DNA of 12,546 bases from an uncultured Candidatus Saccharibacteria bacterium (lineage in GTDB: Bacteria > Patescibacteriota > Saccharimonadia > Saccharimonadales > Saccharimonadaceae), in assembly GCA_937902295.1 (NCBI GenBank), contig CALGUM010000068.1, positions 1 through 12,546 of the forward strand. The letters run 5' to 3'. Of the stretch, positions 6,004 through 12,546 are shown piece after piece. Position 1 is the stretch's first letter. Each line of letters starts with the position of its first letter. A model generated the notes under the pieces. It was not told the origin of the DNA, made no database searches, and saw only the letters and a program-made list of their open reading frames with translations. Both the position numbers and the translations under genes were made by a program.

Positions 6004-6071
6004 TATTAGACTCTTGTGCTTCAGACCGTCCTCCCTCATAACTGAGCGCACATACATGGGAACAATGCAAA

Positions 6072-8726
6072 CTATTTTGTTTCGAAGAGGCCCTCTATCT
6101 TCTCTAAAATATCAAGAGACCCTTGCGATAAACTGCCTGACAAGTTTTCGTTTCCAAGTGTGGTTTTTGCCATTGAGCTAAGCCGTTGTACATTCTCGTG
6201 GAACCTCGTTGCAGTATCGTCATCCAGGTCGCCAGTATTCATATTATTACGCATAACATTATAGACATCTTTTAATGCTTCTGTGTCGTTAGTTGCGAAA
6301 AATTCCTGCTTAAACTTACCGCCCGCAATAGCAGTTCGTATCACGTCATTGTACTGTTCTGGGCTCGCAACACCGCCAGTAGTTACAGTATCGATACTTC
6401 GACCCCCCATAAATCCTGCTTTGCCGACCATCTTTGTAGCCACCCCTTGAACAATTGTAGTAAGATACGGCTCGTACTCTGCCTGTCCAGACTTGACAAC
6501 AATTTCACGCATATCCTTGTAGTTACCTTTTTTCTCAAAGATACTTTCTATGGCTGCATCTATTGTATATTCATCGTCAGATTTGAAAGTGAAATTTAAT
6601 CCATCTTTCGACACTGCAACATCTGATCGCATATTTGCCAGATCTTTCACCTGCTCACCCGAAAGTTTGAAGTGATCCATCATCTCTTTCATAGCTGCAG
6701 CACTTTTTCCAAAGTCAGCACGCATCTCTTGCACAGCACGCGCTGCTGCTTGTGCCTTACCTTTATCCCCAGTAATACCAGCTGCAGCTACCTGTAGCGC
6801 ACTTGCATGCGTGCCCTTCACCATATCCTCGGAATATTCAAGTTTTTCCTGCTCTTTGGCGAATTGTGATGCAGTTGCTAGCGCATGGCTTTTATGTGAC
6901 AGCTGGTTCATTCGCTGAGTAATACCTTCAAGCGGCGTCCCAGCTACACCATGGTGCTCTGCACCTTTCTTTGACTTAAGTTCTTCTAGAAGCGTGTCCG
7001 CTTCCGCCTTGTTCACATTAAACTGCATATCAGCAACATTCAATTTCATCGCAGCAATCTTAACCTTAGGGTCCGTACGCTTGAGTTCTTCATACGCTGC
7101 GTCATTAAGCTTGTCGACAGTAGCCAGGCGATCATTTTCATACTTTTGATCATTAGATAACTGTCTACCAATCTTACCGCTATTAAACCGACGGCTCGAC
7201 ATAGTTTCATACCGTTTCTTTAATGCTTCATCTCGGCGTTTACTCTCCGCCATTCGTCGCGCGAGACCACTACCAAATGCACCTTCTGCCACACGGCGAT
7301 CTTTTGATAGACCGGCCTTGTTGCTACTCCAATTTTTCGCTCGATCGCCAAGACCCTTGGCTGGATTATTAACCATACCGGCGATGCGACCAAGTATGCT
7401 GCCGCTAAACTTAATCAAAAATGGGGTGATAATGAGCGGTGCTACTTGGATAAACATCGCGAACAAAAGTGTCAACACGCCAGTTGCATTTTGCGCTATG
7501 AGGTGAGCAGCAAGTTGCGAGCCGCCAAACAGCAGAGAGAACATGGGGTACATTAGTAGCATTGTCATGAAGAGTGAGCGCCATCGCTCAAAATATTTTT
7601 GCGTGCTAGGCAAAATGAATGCAGTGAATGCGAGCGGTGAAAGTACAATGAGTACGGTGATAAGTGCGTGGCGTGCAGCAAATACTACGAGCACTACGAG
7701 TATGGCAGTGACCGCACCAACAAGCATTGGCATCAACAGGAAAAGTGCTGCCGTTCCATACGTCCCCAATACAGCCAATCCTGCCAGTCCGGCGCCTATA
7801 GTACCGCCCGATAGTATGTATGTTGTGACACTTGACCAGCTCCACGTGTTCGGATCTGTCACGGTATCGTCATTAGAGACAAGCCGACCACGGATATCAT
7901 TAAATATATCCTGAAGGTTAGCTCCTAGAATATTGGAGATGTCTACTGCGAGCGCACAGATGTAATACGAAGCATTTATTAAAATTGCTGCCACAATAAT
8001 GCGAGGTAAGATAGTGCGAATGTCGTGTTGCTTGACCCCACGATCTGTTATATAGGAGTATATGATAATCAAAAAACCAATCACGAACCCAACGTTCGCA
8101 ATTGCGAGTGCGAATGACCACGCCTGATATAAACCTGAGTTTGTATCTGAAATCAACGGTGCAACATGCAGTAGGCTTTTGAATACATTGAAGAGCTTAT
8201 CCATCCCCTCTGCCATAAGATTCATGACAGGGCAAATAACATATCCAATACCACCGACCACACATGACGTAACCTCTGGCTCTCCATTTGCTTCGTACGT
8301 AGACTGGTCGAGTGACACCTCTTGCTGGCCACCGACCCTTGTGTACGTTTCGCCAGCTGTACCTTTGTCGACTACAGAAAATACTGCATGGCGAGCAGTT
8401 GTTGCGTTTTGCAACTCTACATCTGGTGCAAAGTATAAAATCTGGTGGACTGGCGGCAGCTCTGTGTCGTCGATATGAACAAAGTGTTCAGACCCTTCGG
8501 GGATGCCCGTATGATCAGAAAGCGCAGGTGACACAGGGCCACTACGCAAATAACTTCGCTCATCGTAGACGATCTTGCCTGATTCCCACGCTGCGTCAGC
8601 GGCATGGGTGGTCGTAGAAAAGATAGTTGTGGACAGCAAGACCGCTAGGATAACGACCAAAAAATGTAGGGCATATCGCAATAGCGACACACCCCCCGTG
8701 TGCGGTCTAGTAGAATTAACCCACAT
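6072..8726 (-). CDS. VirB6/TrbL-like type IV secretion membrane protein with a long soluble tail
   Basis: This 884-residue protein begins with a signal-like hydrophobic segment (about 16-38) and a possible AxA-type cleavage site near 40-44. An extracellular domain of about 150 residues follows, with Cys155 and Cys165. Membrane helices lie at about 200-226, 238-265, 302-330, 333-352, 354-374, 386-405 and 415-440. The cytoplasmic region (about 445-884) is basic at first and then charged, alanine-rich and mostly helical. This arrangement fits VirB6/TrbL components of type IV secretion channels, which are common in Saccharibacteria; the assignment rests on architecture and not on a motif. No VirB4 or VirD4 gene is in the window. 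The start at 8726 is preceded by a promoter leaving almost no leader. A GTG at 8690 is an alternative start, but the G-run abuts it too closely for a Shine-Dalgarno role. Confidence 0.72.
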   Translation of the reverse strand: MWVNSTRPHTGGVSLLRYALHFLVVILAVLLSTTIFSTTTHAADAAWESGKIVYDERSYLRSGPVSPALSDHTGIPEGSEHFVHIDDTELPPVHQILYFAPDVELQNATTARHAVFSVVDKGTAGETYTRVGGQQEVSLDQSTYEANGEPEVTSCVVGGIGYVICPVMNLMAEGMDKLFNVFKSLLHVAPLISDTNSGLYQAWSFALAIANVGFVIGFLIIIYSYITDRGVKQHDIRTILPRIIVAAILINASYYICALAVDISNILGANLQDIFNDIRGRLVSNDDTVTDPNTWSWSSVTTYILSGGTIGAGLAGLAVLGTYGTAALFLLMPMLVGAVTAILVVLVVFAARHALITVLIVLSPLAFTAFILPSTQKYFERWRSLFMTMLLMYPMFSLLFGGSQLAAHLIAQNATGVLTLLFAMFIQVAPLIITPFLIKFSGSILGRIAGMVNNPAKGLGDRAKNWSSNKAGLSKDRRVAEGAFGSGLARRMAESKRRDEALKKRYETMSSRRFNSGKIGRQLSNDQKYENDRLATVDKLNDAAYEELKRTDPKVKIAAMKLNVADMQFNVNKAEADTLLEELKSKKGAEHHGVAGTPLEGITQRMNQLSHKSHALATASQFAKEQEKLEYSEDMVKGTHASALQVAAAGITGDKGKAQAAARAVQEMRADFGKSAAAMKEMMDHFKLSGEQVKDLANMRSDVAVSKDGLNFTFKSDDEYTIDAAIESIFEKKGNYKDMREIVVKSGQAEYEPYLTTIVQGVATKMVGKAGFMGGRSIDTVTTGGVASPEQYNDVIRTAIAGGKFKQEFFATNDTEALKDVYNVMRNNMNTGDLDDDTATRFHENVQRLSSMAKTTLGNENLSGSLSQGSLDILEKIEGLFETK

Positions 8727-8735
8727 ATCGTTTTT

Positions 8736-8764
8736 ATACTATCACTTTTAAGCAGAATAGTCAA
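8736..8764 (-). promoter_or_regulatory. Promoter of the VirB6-like gene
   Basis: TTGACT (8764-8759) and TAGTAT (8741-8736) are 17 bases apart. The -10 ends nine bases before the ATG, so the transcript would carry a leader of only two to four bases. No Shine-Dalgarno sequence precedes the ATG. Confidence 0.65.
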
Positions 8765-8830
8765 GCCCCTTACCTCTTATTACGAGGTGGGTCAACTATA
8801 TGGTCATTATTATCATACTTAGAAAGGTAT

Positions 8831-9931
8831 CTAAGAAAATATCGAGCGTTTTTTACTACTCTTCAGCTCTTTGAGAAGTTCTTTTTGCTTCTTGGAAAGT
8901 TTTGTAGGCGTGTCTACGACAATACTCACAATATGCGCGCCCCGCCCGCCATGCTGCAATGGTACGCCATGCTCATTAAGCTTAAAATCTGTACCGCTCT
9001 GTGTGCCCGCAGGAATCTTCATACGTACCACACCATCTACCGTTGTTACGTCGATTTCAGTGCCAAGTGCCGCGTCAACCATGTCAACATGCTCTTCACT
9101 TAGTATGAGGTCACCCTCTCGAGTAAACTGTTTGTGAGCCTTAACCCGCACGTGCACATAGAGGTCGCCTCGTGCGCCACCAGCAATGGCTTCGCCGCGT
9201 TCACGAAGACGAATTGTGACACCATCGTCGATACCTGCTGGAACTTTAATCTTAAGATCCTGCGTACGACGCTCAGTTCCTCGGCCACGACATACAGAAC
9301 AAATCTTCTCTGGAATTTGGCCACGCCCTTCACACGTTTGACATACTACCGCTTGTTGGATTTGACCAAACATCGTATTCATAACTCGGGGAATCTGGCC
9401 CGAACCTTTACAGGTCGCACAGGTTTTCATACCATGGCCGGGCTCTGCACGCTCACCGTGACAATGCGAACATTCATCTTGCATATCAAGCGACAAGGTT
9501 TTCTCGACACCAAATATCGCTTCTTCGAAATCAAGCGTGATACGAGTCTCTACGTCGTTACCGCGCTGTGTGCGCTGACCACCGCCCGAGGCACCTCCGA
9601 AGAACTGTCCAAAAATATCACCCAGGCCTCCATCGCCAAAGTCAAAGTGCATTCCTTGGCCGCCAAAGCCTTCAAATGGGTTGCCCCCACCACTATACCC
9701 GCCACCCGACGCACCGCCAACACCCGCATGACCAAATTGGTCATAACGCTGACGTTTCTGTTGATCTTTGAGTACTTCGTACGCTTCGTTCACTTCCTTG
9801 AACTTTTCTTCGCTTCCCCCTTCTTTATCGGGGTGATGCTTAACAGCAGCCTTACGAAAGGCTTTTTTTATTTCATCGGCACTTGCTTCTTTGCCGACAC
9901 CAAGTACTTCATAATAATCACGTTTGCTCAT
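8831..9931 (-). CDS. dnaJ: Chaperone protein DnaJ (Hsp40)
   Basis: DnaJ delivers unfolded proteins to DnaK and stimulates its ATPase. From the ATG at 9931 the protein has 366 residues, normal for the family. The J domain (about 4-67) has the HPD triad at 33-35. A Gly/Phe-rich linker spans about 68-120. Four zinc-binding repeats follow: CSHCHGER (154-161), CATCKGSG (171-178), CQTCEGRG (197-204) and CSVCRGRG (211-218). The last glycine of the first repeat is arginine. The C-terminal substrate-binding domains run to 366. An ATG ten codons upstream (9961) lies inside the CIRCE operator and would place MSASFCILVV before the usual SKRDYYEVLG start, so I reject it. The promoter implies a leaderless mRNA, and control by the heat-shock repressor HrcA is expected. 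No dnaK, grpE or hrcA gene is in the window. Confidence 0.97.
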   Translation of the reverse strand: MSKRDYYEVLGVGKEASADEIKKAFRKAAVKHHPDKEGGSEEKFKEVNEAYEVLKDQQKRQRYDQFGHAGVGGASGGGYSGGGNPFEGFGGQGMHFDFGDGGLGDIFGQFFGGASGGGQRTQRGNDVETRITLDFEEAIFGVEKTLSLDMQDECSHCHGERAEPGHGMKTCATCKGSGQIPRVMNTMFGQIQQAVVCQTCEGRGQIPEKICSVCRGRGTERRTQDLKIKVPAGIDDGVTIRLRERGEAIAGGARGDLYVHVRVKAHKQFTREGDLILSEEHVDMVDAALGTEIDVTTVDGVVRMKIPAGTQSGTDFKLNEHGVPLQHGGRGAHIVSIVVDTPTKLSKKQKELLKELKSSKKRSIFS

Positions 9932-9938
9932 TACTACC

Positions 9939-9968
9939 AGTATACAAAAACTAGCACTCAAATGTAAA
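9939..9968 (-). promoter_or_regulatory. Promoter of dnaJ
   Basis: TTTACA (9968-9963) and TATACT (9944-9939) are 18 bases apart. The -10 ends seven bases before the ATG at 9931, so transcription should begin at or next to the start codon. The -35 lies in the spacer of CIRCE and one operator arm lies between the two boxes, so bound HrcA would block the promoter. Confidence 0.7.
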
Positions 9969-9977
9969 GAGTGCTAG
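9951..9977 (-). promoter_or_regulatory. CIRCE operator (HrcA binding site), also a terminator-like hairpin
   Basis: The arms CTAGCACTC and GAGTGCTAG are perfect inverted repeats separated by nine bases, matching the CIRCE consensus TTAGCACTC-N9-GAGTGCTAA at all but the outermost base of each arm. CIRCE is bound by HrcA, which represses heat-shock genes. On the minus strand the second arm is followed by TTTTTGT, so the same element read as RNA from the upstream gene forms a 9-bp stem with a U tract, the shape of an intrinsic terminator. Confidence 0.93.
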
Positions 9978-10013
9978 TTTATTTTATGTCCGCAGTTTAT
10001 TTTATGTCCGCAG
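9978..10013. repeat. Two perfect tandem copies of an 18-bp unit
   Basis: The unit TTTATTTTATGTCCGCAG occurs at 9978-9995 and again at 9996-10013, followed by a partial third copy (TTTATT) that includes the stop codon of the upstream gene. It fills the whole gap between that gene and the CIRCE element. Confidence 0.95.
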
Positions 10014-10014
10014 T

Positions 10015-10656
10015 TTATTGAGTAATAGCGCTCAGGTTCGCTTGTCGCGCAATTGCCAGCACAATATCCTTCGCCGCTTGCTCATCGTAGATCATATTTT
10101 CTGCCTGCTGGACGAGTGCAAATTTGTACGAGGTCTTCCCGTCGACAACAAGGAGAGCGACTTGTTGCTCGCTCAAGCGATCTTGACCAAAAGGCACCAG
10201 GTAGTGTGCCTCACGTCCAATTCCCTCTACGAGCGTCTCTTCGGCACCAGCAAAAGGAGTTGCTCGCTCTATATCGTCCTCTGTCTTGTAAGTGCGAGTA
10301 TCCACTTCAAACGTCACAGGACCCTGAGGTGTCTCAACCGAAAAAGTAGCTGTTTCCGCAAGCACCGAGCCAAGTCGCACTACCCCAGACTCTTTTGGCT
10401 CACTCACAGTCGCATCGTCGCCAAAACTATCTCGTACTTGAGTTGCGCTTACCACCTTTGCAGTACCAAGTTGACTGTCCTCGTCCACCGAAAAACTAAA
10501 GCCATCTGGATCGCGACCATAATACGCACCTGGGTTTTCTACCGCAGTTTTGTCGTTATTGATAATATATACGGCCACTGCAAGGCCTGCGAGTGCAATA
10601 ACGACCACGCCGATTGCGACAGCTACTCGTGTATTTATATTGAATCGATTTTTCAT
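10015..10656 (-). CDS. Membrane-anchored extracytoplasmic protein of unknown function
   Basis: I do not recognise this 213-residue protein. It has a basic N-terminus (MKNRFNINTR) and one helix at about residues 10-32, then a polar, acidic region predicted to lie outside the membrane. Short beta-like stretches such as ATFSVETPQGPVTFEV (103-118) and ALLVVDGKTSYKFALVQQ (167-184) suggest a small globular beta-rich domain. There are no cysteines and no lipobox. It has its own promoter, starting right after the upstream stop codon, and AGGAAG eight bases before the ATG. The transcript probably ends at the CIRCE hairpin before dnaJ. Its neighbours give no firm clue to its role. Confidence 0.82.
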   Translation of the reverse strand: MKNRFNINTRVAVAIGVVVIALAGLAVAVYIINNDKTAVENPGAYYGRDPDGFSFSVDEDSQLGTAKVVSATQVRDSFGDDATVSEPKESGVVRLGSVLAETATFSVETPQGPVTFEVDTRTYKTEDDIERATPFAGAEETLVEGIGREAHYLVPFGQDRLSEQQVALLVVDGKTSYKFALVQQAENMIYDEQAAKDIVLAIARQANLSAITQ

Positions 10657-10687
10657 AGATACGACTTCCTATCGTGCTTATGGTGTT

Positions 10688-10716
10688 AGTATATCCAAAT
10701 TATCAATAGCTGTAAA
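10688..10716 (-). promoter_or_regulatory. Promoter of the 213-residue protein gene
   Basis: TTTACA (10716-10711) and TATACT (10693-10688) are 17 bases apart, starting three bases after the stop codon of the FAD oxidoreductase gene. The expected start near 10681 gives a leader of about 25 bases carrying AGGAAG. Confidence 0.65.
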
Positions 10717-10718
10717 TC

Positions 10719-12377
10719 CTAAAAGCTTTTACGGATATGGCTAAAGCTAAAATCCCAATCCGCATCTGTCTTCTTTTTTGGATTAAATATATTTTGCGGA
10801 TCATAAAGATGCTTTACTTCTTTCATATATCCAAGTATCGAAGTGCCGTACATCTCTTGAAGCCATGGGCCACGAACCATACCATCGTTATGTTCACCAC
10901 TGATACTTCCGCCATAATGCAACACGAGCTCATTCACCTCTCTCATAGATGGCTCTAACTTAGCTCGTTCTTTCGGGTCTTCGATTTTCATCAGCGGAAT
11001 CACGTGGAAATTGCCGTCACCCATGTGCCCAGCGATTGTAGCAAATAACTTATATTTTTTGATGATTTTCTGCAATTGCGGCAAAAACTCCGGCAAATGT
11101 TCGGGCGGTACGACAAAATCATCAATATAGGGTGCTGTATGCTTGTCTTTTACCTTGCTGCGCAAAATCTGGAAACTATAGCGACGCATGACCCAGAACT
11201 TTTCACTCTTACCCTCGGTTGGGGTCTCTTCGAAGCCGTTGATTTCGTAACGCACGCGATGTTTTTTGAGGCGCATATGGAGCTCTCGCACCTTTTGACG
11301 CACCTCGGCTTCACTATTACCATTAAACTCAACCATGAGAATCAGCTTTGGCACACCGCGTAGCAACTGCACACCTGTGGTGACCAAGCTAAAGAGCAGC
11401 TTAATAAATCGCACTGGACCCAGCATCTTCAGGAAGCTCGGCATAAAACGAATACTCAGCCAGAGTGTCTGGTCATCGAAGCTTTCAAATGTCGCTGGTC
11501 GACTTTTGAGCACTTCGGGAATAAGCTCACCGAGTTCATTGGTGTTTTTGAGAAACAGAATCAATAAACCACTGTGGCTACGTCGTGGCACAAGTCGGAA
11601 CTTGATGTCCGTAACAATACCAAGAGTACCCTGGGCACCTACAAAGAGCTGGGTGAGATCAAATATCCCTGTCTCCCTGTTCCACACGCTCCATAAGTGA
11701 TACCCCGTGGAGTCTTTTGAGACCTTGGGCTGTGCTGCCTGAATTTCATCGTAATGCGCATCGAGCAGCTCGAAGGTCCGACGGTATACCTCTCCTTCGA
11801 AATCTTCTTGCGCCATCTTGGCATTGAGCTCGTCGCGATTGAGTGGATGAACTGTATATTCGTTGCCATCACTCAAAACCACCTTTAGCTCCATAACATA
11901 TTTATCCGTCTTACCGTACTCGAGCGACTTTTCACCACCGGAGTTGTTGTTGACCATACCGCCAACACTCGCAAGATCGCGACTCGCCGGATAACTTGGC
12001 AGCAAACTTCCCTGTTCGATAGTACGGGCATCAAAATCTTTGAAGAGTACACCTGGTTGCACATGAGCCGTTTCGCTCGTCACTTCATGAATCGCATTCA
12101 TATATTTACTAATATCAAGCACGATCGATTGTCCGATCGCCGCACCTGACATATCAGTACCGCGTGAACGTGGTGTAATACTCAGCTCTGGATACGCAGC
12201 TTTGTGCGTGGCCACAAATTTGACAGTGTTTTTGATATCTTCAGCATCTTTCGGAAAGCCGACAACTTCTGGCTTAAGCTCGAATAGACTAGCGTCGTGG
12301 CTATAAAATTCACGCGTCTCGTCTGAGGTATCAAGCTCGCCTTTAAAAATCTTTGCAAGTTCTTCCTGTACATTCAT
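10719..12377 (-). CDS. FAD-binding oxidoreductase of the GlcD / D-lactate dehydrogenase type
   Basis: This 552-residue flavoprotein has the vanillyl-alcohol-oxidase-type FAD fold and most resembles GlcD and D-2-hydroxyacid dehydrogenases. The pyrophosphate loop is PRSRGTDMSGAAIG (69-82). YPASRDLASVGGMVNNNSGG (129-148) and FVGAQGTLGIVT (245-256) are the usual FAD-contacting segments. The C-terminal FAD-linked oxidase domain shows DDFVVPPEHLPEF (419-431), AGHMGDGNFHVIPLM (449-463), the metal/substrate histidine motif of the family, and SGEHNDGMVRGPWL (493-506), followed by LYDPQNIFNPKK near the end. It probably oxidises a 2-hydroxyacid such as D-lactate, glycolate or 2-hydroxyglutarate. No Fe-S partner domain or neighbouring gene is present, so the electron acceptor is unknown. 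There is no Shine-Dalgarno sequence; an extended -10 ends six bases before the ATG. Confidence 0.92.
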   Translation of the reverse strand: MNVQEELAKIFKGELDTSDETREFYSHDASLFELKPEVVGFPKDAEDIKNTVKFVATHKAAYPELSITPRSRGTDMSGAAIGQSIVLDISKYMNAIHEVTSETAHVQPGVLFKDFDARTIEQGSLLPSYPASRDLASVGGMVNNNSGGEKSLEYGKTDKYVMELKVVLSDGNEYTVHPLNRDELNAKMAQEDFEGEVYRRTFELLDAHYDEIQAAQPKVSKDSTGYHLWSVWNRETGIFDLTQLFVGAQGTLGIVTDIKFRLVPRRSHSGLLILFLKNTNELGELIPEVLKSRPATFESFDDQTLWLSIRFMPSFLKMLGPVRFIKLLFSLVTTGVQLLRGVPKLILMVEFNGNSEAEVRQKVRELHMRLKKHRVRYEINGFEETPTEGKSEKFWVMRRYSFQILRSKVKDKHTAPYIDDFVVPPEHLPEFLPQLQKIIKKYKLFATIAGHMGDGNFHVIPLMKIEDPKERAKLEPSMREVNELVLHYGGSISGEHNDGMVRGPWLQEMYGTSILGYMKEVKHLYDPQNIFNPKKKTDADWDFSFSHIRKSF

Positions 12378-12383
12378 ACTACT

Positions 12384-12411
12384 ACTGTAGCATAAGCACG
12401 TACACTAGCAA
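12384..12411 (-). promoter_or_regulatory. Promoter of the FAD oxidoreductase gene
   Basis: TTGCTA (12411-12406) and TACAGT (12389-12384) are 16 bases apart with TGC before the -10 (extended -10). The -10 ends six bases before the ATG at 12377, predicting a leaderless mRNA. Confidence 0.5.
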
Positions 12412-12483
12412 CTACCTTGCAGTCAACACCCTCCCCGCATGGCTATAAATAAGTTCAGCATTTGTTAGCAAAATATAAGTCTA

Positions 12484-12512
12484 TTGACATTTTATATTAA
12501 TTATGCTAATAT
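12484..12512 (+). promoter_or_regulatory. Plus-strand promoter reading out of the right edge
   Basis: TTGACA (12484-12489) and TAATAT (12507-12512) are 17 bases apart, with TGC before the -10. The start should lie near 12519. ATATTA (12494-12499) and TAATAT (12507-12512) form an inverted repeat over the spacer and -10, as an operator might. What it transcribes lies outside the window; the 27 remaining bases hold a short CCTTG/CAAGG inverted repeat (12520-12535) and no recognisable gene. Confidence 0.65.
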
Positions 12513-12546
12513 TGTAGTACCTTGTAGATGCAAGGTGGCTGACACT

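Noticed and set aside
8771..8787. Small inverted repeat ACCTC/GAGGT between dnaJ and the VirB6-like gene
   Set aside because: The stem is only about five pairs and no U tract follows on either strand, so I do not call a terminator.
9932..9961. Upstream ATG extending DnaJ by ten residues
   Set aside because: It lies within the CIRCE operator and upstream of the expected transcript start, and DnaJ proteins normally begin just before the KRDYYEVLG motif.
9134..9967. Plus-strand open frame of 277 codons antisense to dnaJ
   Set aside because: It mirrors the dnaJ reading frame, has no recognisable domain, and dnaJ on the other strand is unmistakable.
10018..10689. Plus-strand open frame of 223 codons covering the gene at 10656-10015
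   Set aside because: It is slightly longer than the minus-strand gene, but its composition is Cys- and Ser-rich without domains. The minus-strand gene has a promoter, a Shine-Dalgarno sequence and a coherent membrane anchor.
970..12377. Recoding of UGA as glycine, as in some Patescibacteria
   Set aside because: TGA ends several intact genes (970-972, 2878-2880, 3342-3344, 5563-5565) at expected lengths and no internal TGA is needed to complete a protein.
1..12546. CRISPR array, insertion sequence or prophage
   Set aside because: No regularly spaced direct repeats, transposase or integrase motifs, or terminal inverted repeats were seen; the only tandem repeat is the 18-bp pair at 9978-10013.

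Overview
The window looks like a chromosomal segment of a small-genome bacterium of the Patescibacteria (Candidate Phyla Radiation), most likely Candidatus Saccharibacteria. This is an inference from the gene mix: ComEC-type DNA uptake, a VirB6/TrbL-like membrane protein with a long soluble tail, RimK-type ligases, a DnaJ under CIRCE control, many unrecognised small membrane proteins, and compact spacing. TAA, TAG and TGA all end recognisable proteins, so UGA is not recoded, which argues against Gracilibacteria and Absconditabacteria. Every recognisable gene lies on the minus strand. The only sign of plus-strand transcription is a promoter at the far right edge.

Layout from right to left, in the direction of transcription: a GlcD/D-lactate-dehydrogenase-type FAD oxidoreductase (12377-10719); a membrane-anchored protein of unknown function (10656-10015); dnaJ (9931-8831) behind a CIRCE operator that may also terminate the upstream transcript; a VirB6/TrbL-like polytopic membrane protein of 884 residues (8726-6072); a small two-helix membrane protein behind a perfect TTGACA-17-TATAAT promoter (5937-5563); a hairpin-rich gap; then a tight six-gene run (5255-970). 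That run encodes a cyanophycin-synthetase/glutathione-synthetase-like ATP-grasp ligase, a second RimK-like ATP-grasp ligase, a retropepsin-like protease of the so-called ATP-dependent zinc protease family, RimK itself, a membrane-anchored DUF192 protein and a multi-pass membrane protein. It is followed by tRNA-Lys(UUU) with an intrinsic terminator, and by the 5' part of comEC, which runs off the left edge.

The most interesting unit is the cluster of three ATP-grasp ligases plus one retropepsin-like protease. Stop/start overlaps of four bases (GTGA, ATGA) couple the last three genes, so they are probably made together. RimK relatives add amino acids to protein C-termini or build short peptides, and the retropepsin-like family is a known RimK neighbour. 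The cluster could write and trim an amino-acid or peptide modification on ribosomal protein S6, on another protein, or on a free peptide. The substrate cannot be read from the window.

A second theme is regulatory. Several promoter-proximal genes have a -10 hexamer ending 6-9 bases before the start codon and no Shine-Dalgarno sequence, which suggests leaderless mRNAs. Genes inside operons or with a longer leader instead carry clear Shine-Dalgarno sequences.
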